32,620 nt of DNA, taken from positions 1 through 32,620 of the forward strand of contig JAYFNU010000038.1 of the NCBI GenBank assembly GCA_034933305.1. Direction: 5' to 3'. This document shows, in pieces, positions 23,001 to 30,620 of this stretch. The notes below the pieces were generated by a model that was given only the letters and a program-made list of their open reading frames with translations, was not told the origin of the DNA and ran no database searches. Within the stretch, counting starts at the first letter, position 1; each line of letters opens with the position of its first letter. The translations under genes were made by a program, and so were the position numbers. Source of the DNA: JAYFNU01 sp034933305. Lineage in GTDB: Bacteria > Bacillota > Clostridia > Oscillospirales > Ruminococcaceae.

Positions 23001-23016
23001 GCGCGTGCCTCCCTTC

Positions 23017-23646
23017 TCAGATTTCGTTTCTTCCCTCGAGCGCGCGGTAGAGCGTCGTGTCGTCCGCGTATTCGAGATTGCCCCCCACGGGCAGACCGTA
23101 GGCGATGCGCGTGACCCTGACGCCGAGCGGCTTGAGCAGCTTGCTGATGTAGATGGCCGTCGAGTCGCCCTCGATGGTCGGATTCATCGCCATGATGACC
23201 TCCTTGACCTCGTCGTTCGCCGCGCGCACGACAAGCTCGCGGATGTGCAGCTGCTCCGGGCCGATATCGTCCATCGGGGAGATGAGCCCGTGCAGGACGT
23301 GATACAGGCCCCGGTAATCGTGGGATTTGTCGAAATAGCCCTTGTCGCGCGCCGCTTCGAACGCGCTGACGTCGCGCGGACTTTCGACGACGCAGATGAT
23401 GCTGCGGTCGCGCGTGGGATCCCCGCAGATCGAGCAGGTCTCGCTGTCGGTGAGATTGAAGCAGACGGGGCACTGGTGCACGTGCGCGTGCGCGTCGGTG
23501 ATCGCCTTTGCGAAGTCGTCGGCCTCCGCCTTGTCGAGCGCGAGGACCCAGTAGGCGAGCCGCGCCGCCGATTTGCGGCCGATGCCGGGCAGCGAGGCGA
23601 ATTTGTCGATGAGTTTTTCGAGCGCGGGGATCGATTTGTTGGCCAT
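23017..23646 (-). CDS. recR: Recombination protein RecR
   Basis: 209 residues, the normal length. The N-terminal helix-hairpin-helix (FASLPGIGRKSAARLAYWVL), the four-cysteine zinc site (CPVC near residue 59 and CSIC) and the Toprim core (VVESPRDVSAFE, then MNPTIEGDSTAIYI) are all present. RecR forms a DNA clamp and with RecO loads RecA at gaps during repair. It follows ybaB by 24 nt, in the classic dnaX-ybaB-recR order. A GGAG site lies 5 nt before the start. Confidence 0.97.
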   Translation of the reverse strand: MANKSIPALEKLIDKFASLPGIGRKSAARLAYWVLALDKAEADDFAKAITDAHAHVHQCPVCFNLTDSETCSICGDPTRDRSIICVVESPRDVSAFEAARDKGYFDKSHDYRGLYHVLHGLISPMDDIGPEQLHIRELVVRAANDEVKEVIMAMNPTIEGDSTAIYISKLLKPLGVRVTRIAYGLPVGGNLEYADDTTLYRALEGRNEI

Positions 23647-23670
23647 GTTTGCTCCAGCTTTCCTGCGGAA

Positions 23671-24003
23671 TTACATCGGCAGATTCATGCCGCCCGTGAT
23701 CTTGCCCATCTCGGCCTGGTAATCGGCCGACGCCTTCGCGATGGCGTCGTTGACCGCCGCCGCGACGAGGTCGCCGAGCATCTCGGCGTCGTCGGGGTCG
23801 ATGACCTCCGGCTTGATCGCGACGCCCAGCACCGAGTGGGCGCCGTTGACGCGCGCTTCGACCATCGCGCCGCCCGCCGAGCCGGTGTATTCCGTCTCCT
23901 CGAGCTCCTTCTGTTTCGCCGCCATGTCGTCCTGCATCTTCTGCAGCTGCTTCATCATATCTCCGCGGCTCTGGTTGTACCCTTCGGGCAGGTGTGATTT
24001 CAT
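23671..24003 (-). CDS. YbaB/EbfC-family nucleoid-associated protein
   Basis: 110 residues. The N-terminal helix MKQLQKMQDDMAAKQKELEE and the following strands (GGAMVEARVNGAHSVLGVAI, then DPDDAEMLGDLVAAAVNDAI) are the YbaB fold, a dimeric DNA-binding tweezer that helps organise the nucleoid. AAGGAG stands 7 nt before the ATG. It sits between dnaX and recR, as in most bacteria, and is surely co-transcribed with them. Confidence 0.93.
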   Translation of the reverse strand: MKSHLPEGYNQSRGDMMKQLQKMQDDMAAKQKELEETEYTGSAGGAMVEARVNGAHSVLGVAIKPEVIDPDDAEMLGDLVAAAVNDAIAKASADYQAEMGKITGGMNLPM

Positions 24004-24015
24004 GGATGTTCTCCT

Positions 24016-25590
24016 TTATCTGATCTCAGTTTCGATGCCGCTGTCCGCCGCGCGCCGCAGCAGGTCGTCGAGCTTGCCCTGCAAGGGGGCGGCCGCAGGC
24101 GCGGCGCCTTTTTTGTGTTTATAGGGCCCGATGGGCAGCCGGATGCCGGAGACCTTCTCGATGGCGTCCTTGATGGCCTGCTTGGCGTCCGGATTTTCCC
24201 GGATGTAATTCAGGAAGACGTCGCCCGCGTCGATGAGGACGTGCGTGTCGGTGACGTAGGCGTGCGAGTTCGCGAGAAAGCCGTAGAGCATCCCGTGCTG
24301 CGCGCGCAGCTCGCTGACGATCTGCGGCCAGACCGCGAGCGCGCCGGGCGCCGGAGCGGGCGCGGCGATCTCCTGCGCTGGGACCGTCTGTGCGGGCGCC
24401 GTCTGCGTGGGCGGCTGCTCCTCTTTTCGCGCGGGCGCGGGGGATGCGGGCGCGGGCGCCGTCCGCGCAGAGGCCGTTTGTGCGGGGGCCGCCTGTGTGG
24501 GCAGCGCGCCGGCGTTGGCTTCGCACAGCCGCAGCAGGCACAGCTCGAGCGTCAGCATGCGGTCGAGCGACGCGCCGAGCCGGTCGGCGGTGTCGCCGAG
24601 CGCGTCGAGCGCCGCGAGCAGCTCCCCGACGGTGAAGCGCGCGCTCTGTTCGCCGTAGCGCCGCATCGTCTCCTCGGAGCCCTCGCCCGCGGGCGGCGCG
24701 CCCGTGACCTTCGTCATGAGCAGGTTGCGCAGATGGCGCAGCAGCTCAGCGCAAAGGCGCGGCGCGTCGACGGAATCCTCATACAGCGCGGCGAGCCGGG
24801 CGAGCAATGCGGGCGCGTCGCCCGCGCGCAGGTCATCCGTCAGCTCGAACAGGTAGCTCTTGTCGGCGACGCCTGCGAGGCGCATGACCGTCTGCTCGTC
24901 GACCGTGCCGCCCAGCGACGCGCAGGTGTCGAGCAGCGACAGCGCGTCGCGCATGGCCCCGTCGGCCAGGCGCGCGAGCAGCTTCGCGCCGTCCGGCGCG
25001 AGGTCGATGCCCTCCTGCCCGGCGATATACAGCAGCCGCGCCTCGATGGCGGCGGCGCTGATGCGTTTGAGATCGAACCGCTGGCAGCGGGACAGGATGG
25101 TCGCGGGGACCTTGTGGATCTCGGTCGTCGCGAGGATGAACATGACGTGGGCGGGCGGCTCCTCGAGCGTTTTGAGCAGCGCGTTGAAGGCGCCCGTCGA
25201 GAGCATGTGCACCTCGTCGATGATGTAGACGCGCATCTTGCACACCGCGGGCGCGAACGCCGTTTCGTCGCGCAGATCGCGGATGTTGTCGACGCCGTTG
25301 TTCGACGCCGCGTCGATCTCCGTCACGTCGAGGATGGAGCCGTCGTCGATGCCGCGGCAGGACGCGCACTTTCCGCAGGGCTCGCCGTCCCGGGGATTTT
25401 CGCAGTTGACGGCCTTCGCGAGGATCTTCGCGAGGGTCGTCTTGCCGGTGCCGCGGATGCCGGTGAAGATGTAGGCGTGCGAGACGCGGCCGCTGCGCAG
25501 CTGGTTGAGCAGCGCGGCGCAGACGGCGTCCTGGCCGATCACGTCGGCGAACGTCTGCGGGCGCCATTTGCGGTAGAGCGCCGTTTTCAT
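24016..25590 (-). CDS. dnaX: DNA polymerase III subunit gamma/tau
   Basis: A 524-residue clamp-loader ATPase. Seen are the start YRKWRPQTFADVIGQDAV, the Walker A loop GIRGTGKTTLAK, the zinc-binding CGKCASC, the Walker B/DEVH box IIDEVHMLS and the arginine-finger motif LSRCQRFD. After domain III comes an Ala/Pro-rich linker with repeated AQTA phrases (about 365-425) and a C-terminal region like that of Firmicute tau. It loads the beta clamp on DNA during replication. GAGGTGG precedes the ATG. I see no slippery A-run that would give a programmed shorter gamma form. The SRP RNA lies just upstream. Confidence 0.97.
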   Translation of the reverse strand: MKTALYRKWRPQTFADVIGQDAVCAALLNQLRSGRVSHAYIFTGIRGTGKTTLAKILAKAVNCENPRDGEPCGKCASCRGIDDGSILDVTEIDAASNNGVDNIRDLRDETAFAPAVCKMRVYIIDEVHMLSTGAFNALLKTLEEPPAHVMFILATTEIHKVPATILSRCQRFDLKRISAAAIEARLLYIAGQEGIDLAPDGAKLLARLADGAMRDALSLLDTCASLGGTVDEQTVMRLAGVADKSYLFELTDDLRAGDAPALLARLAALYEDSVDAPRLCAELLRHLRNLLMTKVTGAPPAGEGSEETMRRYGEQSARFTVGELLAALDALGDTADRLGASLDRMLTLELCLLRLCEANAGALPTQAAPAQTASARTAPAPASPAPARKEEQPPTQTAPAQTVPAQEIAAPAPAPGALAVWPQIVSELRAQHGMLYGFLANSHAYVTDTHVLIDAGDVFLNYIRENPDAKQAIKDAIEKVSGIRLPIGPYKHKKGAAPAAAPLQGKLDDLLRRAADSGIETEIR

Positions 25591-25630
25591 CGTCCCACCT
25601 CTTTTCCGTACAGTAAAACGACAGCGCGGC

Positions 25631-25759
25631 TCGGGGGCATGAAGACGGGCAAAGTGGACCGCGGCACATGGAGCGTCCGCTTAATGCTGCTCGGTTCCCC
25701 GTCTGACATGGTTCGCGGGGCCCGCATCGCGCGGGCTTCACCCGTCTTCCTGCCCCCGA
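25631..25759 (-). ncRNA. ffs: Signal recognition particle RNA (small, 4.5S-like)
   Basis: 129 nt. The ends pair as TCGGGGGCA / TGCCCCCGA and GAAGACGGG / CCCGTCTTC. The conserved domain IV reads ATGTCAG, then CGG-GGAA-CCG tetraloop stem, then AGCAGCATTAAG, the binding site of Ffh. Location directly upstream of dnaX is the Firmicute arrangement. No Alu domain is visible. One extra hairpin (GCCCGC / GCGGGC, 25720-25736) sits on the 5' arm only. Confidence 0.93.
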
Positions 25760-25786
25760 ACGGATACGCTGTCTTTCTAAATAAAG

Positions 25787-25815
25787 ATTATAATATAAAA
25801 AAGCGTTCTTTTCAA
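25787..25815 (-). promoter_or_regulatory. Strong promoter of the SRP RNA
   Basis: TTGAAA (25810-25815) and perfect TATAAT (25787-25792) lie 17 bp apart on the minus strand. Transcription should begin near 25780 and may continue into dnaX, since no terminator is seen between them. Confidence 0.85.
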
Positions 25816-25837
25816 TAAACAGTTTGCAAGAAAGCCG

Positions 25838-25866
25838 TTGCGCGCGCGGCGCGCGGGGGATATAAT
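25838..25866 (+). promoter_or_regulatory. Promoter of the PrsW-like gene
   Basis: TTGCGC (25838-25843) and TATAAT (25861-25866) are 17 bp apart; leader about 42 nt. It stands back to back with the SRP RNA promoter. Confidence 0.7.
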
Positions 25867-25914
25867 GAGCTTATCCGCGGGAAACCGCCCATTTTGGGGA
25901 CAGAGGTAAAGACC

Positions 25915-26655
25915 ATGCTGTTTGTACTGCCGTCGCTCGCCATTCTCGCCATCTATTTTCTGGCCGCCGTCGTGCCGGCCGTCTTTCTGATGCGCTATAT
26001 CTACGAAAAGGACACCGTCGAGAAGGAACCGCCCATGCTGCTGCTCGCGCTCGTCTTTTCGGGCGTGTGCGCGGCGCTCGCCTCCATCGTGCTCGAGTCG
26101 CTCGGCGTGAGCGTGCTCAACTCGCTCGTCGATGCGAACAGCCCGGCGTACACCGTCATCCTCGCGTTTCTCGTCGTCGCCGTCGTGGAGGAGGGCACCA
26201 AATTCATCCTGCTCAAGCTCCGCACCTGGCGCGACCCCAACTTCAACTACCGCTTCGACGGCGTCATCTACGCCGTCTTCGTCTCGCTGGGCTTCGCGGC
26301 GTTTGAGAACATCAAGTACGTGTTCGGCTACGGGCTGTCCGTGGCGTTCCCGCGCGCGCTGCTCGCCATTCCCGGCCACATGGGCTTCGCCGTTTTCATG
26401 GGCATATTCTACGGCCGCGCCAAGCTCTGCGAGAGCCGCGGCGACAAAGCCGGCAAGATCGCCAATCTCGCCGCGGGCTACATCATCGCGGTGCTGCTGC
26501 ACGGCTTCTACGATTCCTGCGCCATGCTCGGCACCACGCTCGCGACGGGGATGTTCATCGCCTTCGTCGTGCTCATGTACGTCGTCGTGCTGCGCCTCAT
26601 CAAACGGGAAGCGCAGACCGATACCCCCATCGACACGGGCCTGCGTTATTTCTGA
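25915..26655 (+). CDS. PrsW-family intramembrane metalloprotease
   Basis: 246 residues from the ATG at 25915, which has GAGG 8 nt upstream; a TTG at 25894 is also in frame. It has about seven hydrophobic helices and the PrsW signature: EEGTK (92-96), FDGVIYAVFVSLGFAAFEN (114-132), GHMGF (154-158) and LLHGFYD (195-201). The two glutamates and the histidines are the expected metal ligands and catalytic residues. In Bacillus subtilis PrsW cuts the anti-sigma factor RsiW; related proteins process other membrane substrates. No sigma/anti-sigma pair lies nearby, so the substrate is unknown. It is a single-gene unit with its own promoter and terminator. Confidence 0.9.
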   Translation: MLFVLPSLAILAIYFLAAVVPAVFLMRYIYEKDTVEKEPPMLLLALVFSGVCAALASIVLESLGVSVLNSLVDANSPAYTVILAFLVVAVVEEGTKFILLKLRTWRDPNFNYRFDGVIYAVFVSLGFAAFENIKYVFGYGLSVAFPRALLAIPGHMGFAVFMGIFYGRAKLCESRGDKAGKIANLAAGYIIAVLLHGFYDSCAMLGTTLATGMFIAFVVLMYVVVLRLIKREAQTDTPIDTGLRYF

Positions 26656-26679
26656 GTTTTCAGCGCGCCGCGCAGCCAT

Positions 26680-26708
26680 GCTCCCCTCCGAAAGAGGGGA
26701 GCTTTTTT
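26680..26708 (+). terminator. Rho-independent terminator
   Basis: GCTCCCCTC / GAGGGGAGC stem, loop CGAAA, then T6, after the PrsW-like gene. Confidence 0.92.
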
Positions 26709-26805
26709 GCGCTCTGCATAAAACTGCACAGTTTCCGCCGCCGAAAGTTAAAAAAAGCCGTCGATGCGTCGTTACCATTTGTAATGCATTTGCGACAAAA
26801 AATAC

Positions 26806-26834
26806 TTGATTTCTTTGTGCAAAATGCATATGAT
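26806..26834 (+). promoter_or_regulatory. Promoter of the glycosyltransferase gene
   Basis: TTGATT (26806-26811) and TATGAT (26829-26834), spacing 17 bp, with a short leader of about 19 nt. Confidence 0.75.
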
Positions 26835-26859
26835 AGCAGATGAAAATCGGAGGCACAAT

Positions 26860-28149
26860 ATGCTGAGAACTTTGTCACAACTGAACATGGTCATCATCAT
26901 CGCGATGACTGTTTTCTATTTTTATCACGTTGTCTACACGGCCGTCGGCTTCTTTTCGCGCAAACGCCGCACGCTGCCGCCCGCATCCGCCGAGCACCGT
27001 TTTGCGGCGCTCATCTGCGCGCGCAACGAGTCGGCTGTCATCGGTGAGCTCATCGGCAGCCTGAAAAAGCAGCGCTATCCCGAGGACAAATTCGACGTTT
27101 ACGTGCTCGCGGACAACTGCACCGACGACACGGCGAAGGTCGCGGAGGCCGCCGGCGCGCTCGTCTACGAGCGCTGGAACCACGAGCTGGTGGGCAAGGG
27201 CTATGCGCTCGACTACCTCATCAAGAAGATCGAGGCGGGCTGCGGCCGCGCCTATTACGACGGCTATTTCATTTTTGACGCCGACAACATCGTCGACGAG
27301 CATTTCGTGGCCGAGATGAACAAGGCGTTCGACAGCGGCTACGAGATCCTCACGAGCTATCGCAATTCGAAGAACTTCGCGCACAACTGGATCACCTACA
27401 GCTATGCTGTGTGGTTCCTGCACGAGGCACGCTTCATCAACTATCCCCGCATGCTGCTGGGCAACAGCTGCGCCGTCTCCGGCACGGGCTTCTTCGTTTC
27501 CTCGAAGATCATCCGCGAGAACGGCGGCTGGCCGTTCCATCTGCTGACGGAAGATATCCAGTTCTCGGTCGACTGCGCGGTGCGCGGCCGCCGGATCGGC
27601 TACTGCGACAGCGCGGTCGTCTACGACGAGCAGCCCGAGACGTTCGGCCAGTCGTGGGATCAGCGCATGCGCTGGGCGAAGGGCTTTTATCAGGTCGATT
27701 CGCACTATCTGCGTCCGCTCGCGGCGGGCACGCTCACGGCGAAGGGCCACCGCATGTCCTGCTACGACATCATGATGACGATCGCGCCGGGACTGCTGTT
27801 CTCCACGCTGTTCACGGTGCTCAATCTCGCGGTGCTCGCGACGGTCATCGACGCGCCGGCGTACCTCGTCCACATCGTGCTTGTGCGCACGGGGCGCTTC
27901 CTGCTGTACATGTTCGGGTCGGCATACTTCGGCCTTGTGTTCCTCGCGCTGCTGACGGTGCTTTGCGAGTGGAAGCGCATCCGCACCACGGCGCCGCGCA
28001 AGCTGCTGTATCTCGCGATCTTCCCGCTGTTCATGGCGTCCTATGTGCCCATCGCGCTCGTCGCGCTGCTCAAGAAGGTCGAATGGAAGCCCATCCGCCA
28101 CTTCTCCGCGAACAGCCCGGAGCTCGCGGCGGCGCAGCGCAAGAACTGA
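26860..28149 (+). CDS. Processive family 2 glycosyltransferase, membrane-bound
   Basis: 429 residues; the ATG at 26860 follows CGGAGG with 6-nt spacing. One N-terminal membrane helix (about 10-30) leads to a cytoplasmic GT-A domain: ALICARNESAV (50-60), VLADNCTDDT (82-91), FDAD (139-142, the DxD metal site), TEDIQFS (230-236, catalytic acidic pair) and QRMRW (268-272). The last is the QxxRW motif of processive enzymes such as cellulose and hyaluronan synthases. Three or four C-terminal helices (about 300-405) would form the export channel. It probably makes and exports a beta-linked polysaccharide or modifies a lipid-linked sugar. No partner subunits are nearby, so the polymer is unknown. Confidence 0.9.
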   Translation: MLRTLSQLNMVIIIAMTVFYFYHVVYTAVGFFSRKRRTLPPASAEHRFAALICARNESAVIGELIGSLKKQRYPEDKFDVYVLADNCTDDTAKVAEAAGALVYERWNHELVGKGYALDYLIKKIEAGCGRAYYDGYFIFDADNIVDEHFVAEMNKAFDSGYEILTSYRNSKNFAHNWITYSYAVWFLHEARFINYPRMLLGNSCAVSGTGFFVSSKIIRENGGWPFHLLTEDIQFSVDCAVRGRRIGYCDSAVVYDEQPETFGQSWDQRMRWAKGFYQVDSHYLRPLAAGTLTAKGHRMSCYDIMMTIAPGLLFSTLFTVLNLAVLATVIDAPAYLVHIVLVRTGRFLLYMFGSAYFGLVFLALLTVLCEWKRIRTTAPRKLLYLAIFPLFMASYVPIALVALLKKVEWKPIRHFSANSPELAAAQRKN

Positions 28150-28185
28150 ACGCCCCCTGCGGACCCTCAGAATCAATCTGTACCG

Positions 28186-28227
28186 AAAAGAGCTTCGGCG
28201 CCGTGCGGCGCCGAAGCTCTTTTTTTT
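28186..28227. terminator. Strong bidirectional terminator
   Basis: A perfect 17-bp arm (AAAAGAGCTTCGGCGCC) pairs around a GTGC loop, followed by a long T-run. It separates the convergent glycosyltransferase and nucleotidyltransferase units. Confidence 0.95.
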
Positions 28228-28243
28228 GTCCGCGCCGGCGCGC

Positions 28244-28900
28244 TCACTGCCCGTCGAGCTGCGCCTTCGCCCAAAGGAAAAGGGCCTCGGACATCGCGTC
28301 GAACTCGACCGGAGCGCCGCGCCGCAGCGCGAGACAGGTCTCGGCGACGGGCCTCTGGGCCGCGTCGAGCGCGGCGGGCAGCTCCGCCTGCCGCGCGATG
28401 TACCGCCCCGTCTGCCGGAAGCAGACGGCCTGCAGCGCAAAGGCCGCCGACTTGTACAGGCCCCGCAGCGCCTCGTCGCTCTTCTCGTACAGCATGTTGT
28501 GGACGCAGCCGTGGTAGATCCCGCACACGCCGATGCGCACGGCCCTGTCGACCGCCTCGCCGTCGACGAGCGCGAGCACCGCGCCGAGGCTGCCCCGCAG
28601 CGGGCGCGTGTCGCGGCAGAACTGGAACAGCTCCGAGGGCTCCCAGTGCAGCAGCTCGTCCCAGCCCGACAGGAATCCGCATGCGCGCCGCCGGTCGGGC
28701 ATCGCGTCGAGCAGCCCGCCGTAGGCGCGGATGTCGGCGGGCGACAGCTCGTCGAGGATGACGACGAGGTCAATGTCGCTGTCCTCGGTCGCCTCGCCGC
28801 GCGCGTAGCTGCCCTGCAGCCCCGCGAAGCGAACGCGCGCGCCGAACGCCGCGTCGAGCCGTTCGAGAAAAAGCGCTGTCCATTTTTGTGCGTCGATCAT
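28244..28900 (-). CDS. Nucleotidyltransferase-domain protein with helical C-terminus
   Basis: 218 residues; GGAGG lies about 8 nt before the ATG at 28900. The N-terminal part has the polymerase-beta fold signature: GLQGSYARGEATEDSDIDL (about 27-45) with GS and the DxD metal pair, plus VVILDE. The C-terminal half is helical (HNMLYEKSDEALRGLYKSAAFALQ), as in aminoglycoside nucleotidyltransferase relatives and common clostridial hypothetical proteins. Such enzymes transfer an NMP to a small molecule or protein; the acceptor is unknown. The gene overlaps the membrane protein by 4 nt (ATGA). A toxin-antitoxin (MNT/HEPN) reading is less likely, because the partner is a membrane protein and not a HEPN protein. 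Confidence 0.82.
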   Translation of the reverse strand: MIDAQKWTALFLERLDAAFGARVRFAGLQGSYARGEATEDSDIDLVVILDELSPADIRAYGGLLDAMPDRRRACGFLSGWDELLHWEPSELFQFCRDTRPLRGSLGAVLALVDGEAVDRAVRIGVCGIYHGCVHNMLYEKSDEALRGLYKSAAFALQAVCFRQTGRYIARQAELPAALDAAQRPVAETCLALRRGAPVEFDAMSEALFLWAKAQLDGQ

Positions 28901-29565
28901 GGCCGTGCCTCCGGAAGATCGGTGTGTCCCTCCGCTGCGAGGAGCAGCTGCGAGGGGAGATAGAAGGTCCACATGAGCGCGCCCGCAGCGCTGCGCAGCG
29001 GCACGGCGGGCAGCAGATTGTAGAGCGCAACGCAGACGTCGCACAGCGCAAACAGCGTCATGCCCGCGCGCCGCAGACGCCGCACCGCCGTGCATCTGTC
29101 CGGGCGCGCGAAAGCGAGCAGCAGGTTTGCGAGCAGCAGCAGCGCGTAAACGCCGCCCGCCGCGATCACGCCCGGAAGGCCGCCCGCGCGCAGCAGCGCG
29201 AAAGCGGCGGCCTGGGCCGCGCACAGCGCCGCCGTCCGCCGCCCCGTGAGGCCGGCGAACAGCGCGAGGCGCGCCGTCTGCGCGGCGCAGAAAAAGAGAA
29301 GTCCCCACACATACAGCGCCGGGAAGAACAGCAGAAAGACGTCGGCACCGACGGTGAGCGCCGCCGCGAGAAAGACGAGGCGCGCGCGGCGCCCGGGCGC
29401 CGCGCGCGCGAGCAGGCCCGCGCCGGCGGCGCACAGCGCGACGCCCGCGAGCTTGACGGCGCCCGAAAAGGGGATGCGCGCCCCGAACAGATCGCCGGCG
29501 ACGATGAGCGCATAGAGGATGCCGGCGGCAAGCGGCAGGAGATGAGCGGTCGGCCATTTTTTCAT
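28897..29565 (-). CDS. Multi-pass membrane protein, possibly YhhN (lysoplasmalogenase)-like
   Basis: 222 residues, nearly all hydrophobic, with about seven to eight helices. The second third reads TVGADVFLLFF followed by WGLLFFCAAQTARLALF, and the last third GMTLFALCDVCVAL. This spacing of an acidic residue in GADVFLL and another in ALCDVCVAL recalls YhhN family proteins, which cut the vinyl-ether lipid lysoplasmalogen. The match is loose, so treat it as tentative. It is first of two overlapping genes and divergent from the PfkB kinase. Confidence 0.55.
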   Translation of the reverse strand: MKKWPTAHLLPLAAGILYALIVAGDLFGARIPFSGAVKLAGVALCAAGAGLLARAAPGRRARLVFLAAALTVGADVFLLFFPALYVWGLLFFCAAQTARLALFAGLTGRRTAALCAAQAAAFALLRAGGLPGVIAAGGVYALLLLANLLLAFARPDRCTAVRRLRRAGMTLFALCDVCVALYNLLPAVPLRSAAGALMWTFYLPSQLLLAAEGHTDLPEARP

Positions 29566-29571
29566 GCTCTC

Positions 29572-29600
29572 ATTTTACCACGCGCGGGCCCGTTTTTGAA
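29572..29600 (-). promoter_or_regulatory. Promoter of the membrane protein/nucleotidyltransferase pair
   Basis: TTCAAA (29595-29600) and TAAAAT (29572-29577), spacing 17 bp on the minus strand. The predicted transcript start is close to the ATG at 29565, so the mRNA may have almost no leader. Confidence 0.55.
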
Positions 29601-29635
29601 GCGCGGAAATGCGTCTGGTCTCCCGCCCGAAAAAG

Positions 29636-29644
29636 TGTTAGAAT
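29636..29644 (+). promoter_or_regulatory. Extended -10 promoter of the PfkB kinase unit
   Basis: TGT followed directly by TAGAAT forms an extended -10 element about 60 nt before the kinase start. The -35 region is poor. Confidence 0.4.
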
Positions 29645-29704
29645 GGAACAAAAAGAACCGGCGGCGCAGTCGCTGCGTCCGCTGCTGCGGAGAAAGGAAC
29701 GCAC

Positions 29705-30601
29705 ATGATCCTCAATATCGGTTCGCTCAACATCGACTATGTCTACAGCGTCGACCATTTCGTGCGCGCGGGGGAGACCATCGCCTCGCGCGAGCTGCAC
29801 ACCTTCTGCGGCGGCAAGGGCCTCAATCAGTCCGTCGCTTGCGCGCGCGCGGGCGCGAAGATACGCCATCTCGGCCGCGTCGGCGGGGAGGGCCTGTTCC
29901 TGCGCGAGCGGCTCGAGCAGGCGGGCGTCGACGTTTCCGATGTGACCGTGCTGCGCGACGTCGCGAGCGGCCACGCCATCATTCAGGTCGATACCTCCGG
30001 CCAGAACAGCATCGTGCTGTACGCCGGCGCGAACCACCGCATCACCGAAGCGGACGTCGACGCCGCCGTCGCGCGGTGCGCGCGCGGCGACATCCTGCTG
30101 CTGCAAAACGAGACGAGCTGCGTCGATTACGCCGCCGAAGCGGCGCACGCGGCGGGCATGCGCGTCGCGCTCAATCCCTCGCCCATCACCGACGCGCTCG
30201 CGCGCAGCCGCGCGCTCGCGCACGTCGACTGGTTCATCCTCAACGAGATCGAAGGCGAAGCCGTCAGCGGCGAAAAGGAGCCGGAAAAGATCTGCGATGC
30301 GCTCCTCGGACGCTACCCGGACGCGCGCGTCATGCTGACGCTCGGCGCCCGCGGATGCCTCTACAAGGACGCGCAGACGACCGCGCGGCACGACATCTAC
30401 AAAGTCCCGGTCGTCGACACGACAGCCGCCGGCGACACCTTCACGGGCTATTTCCTCGCCGGCCTTGAGCGCGGCGCGGATATCGGCGCGATCCTCGCCG
30501 AGGCCAGCATGGCCTCCTCCATCGCGGTCGGCCGCGCGGGCGCATCGGACTCGATCCCTGTGTACGGCGAGGTCGCGGCTGCGCTCGCCGGACAAAAATG
30601 A
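29705..30601 (+). CDS. PfkB/ribokinase-family carbohydrate kinase
   Basis: 298 residues with an AAAGGA site 6-7 nt before the ATG. The first PfkB signature (FCGGKGLNQSVACARAG, about 34-50) and the second (DTTAAGDTFTGYF, about 238-250, with the catalytic aspartate D244) are both intact. The GGKGxNQ form and overall length fit ribokinase best. The enzyme phosphorylates a sugar such as ribose, or a nucleoside, with ATP in the cytoplasm. No sugar transporter or regulator is next to it, so the substrate is uncertain. The alpha/beta hydrolase gene starts 19 nt after its stop and is probably co-transcribed. Confidence 0.9.
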   Translation: MILNIGSLNIDYVYSVDHFVRAGETIASRELHTFCGGKGLNQSVACARAGAKIRHLGRVGGEGLFLRERLEQAGVDVSDVTVLRDVASGHAIIQVDTSGQNSIVLYAGANHRITEADVDAAVARCARGDILLLQNETSCVDYAAEAAHAAGMRVALNPSPITDALARSRALAHVDWFILNEIEGEAVSGEKEPEKICDALLGRYPDARVMLTLGARGCLYKDAQTTARHDIYKVPVVDTTAAGDTFTGYFLAGLERGADIGAILAEASMASSIAVGRAGASDSIPVYGEVAAALAGQK

Positions 30602-30620
30602 TCGGAAGGAAGAGATATTC

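Noticed and set aside
24016..25590. Programmed frameshift in dnaX for a short gamma form
   Set aside because: No slippery A-run followed by a hairpin is visible in the minus-strand coding sequence.
24115..25818. A 567-codon plus-strand frame opposite dnaX and SRP RNA
   Set aside because: It is antisense to a certain housekeeping gene and has no recognisable motif; the same holds for long shadows at 2314-3684, 26875-28773, 28888-30468 and 30441-31658.
28244..28900. MNT/HEPN toxin-antitoxin pair
   Set aside because: The overlapping partner gene encodes a multi-pass membrane protein without an RNxxxH motif.
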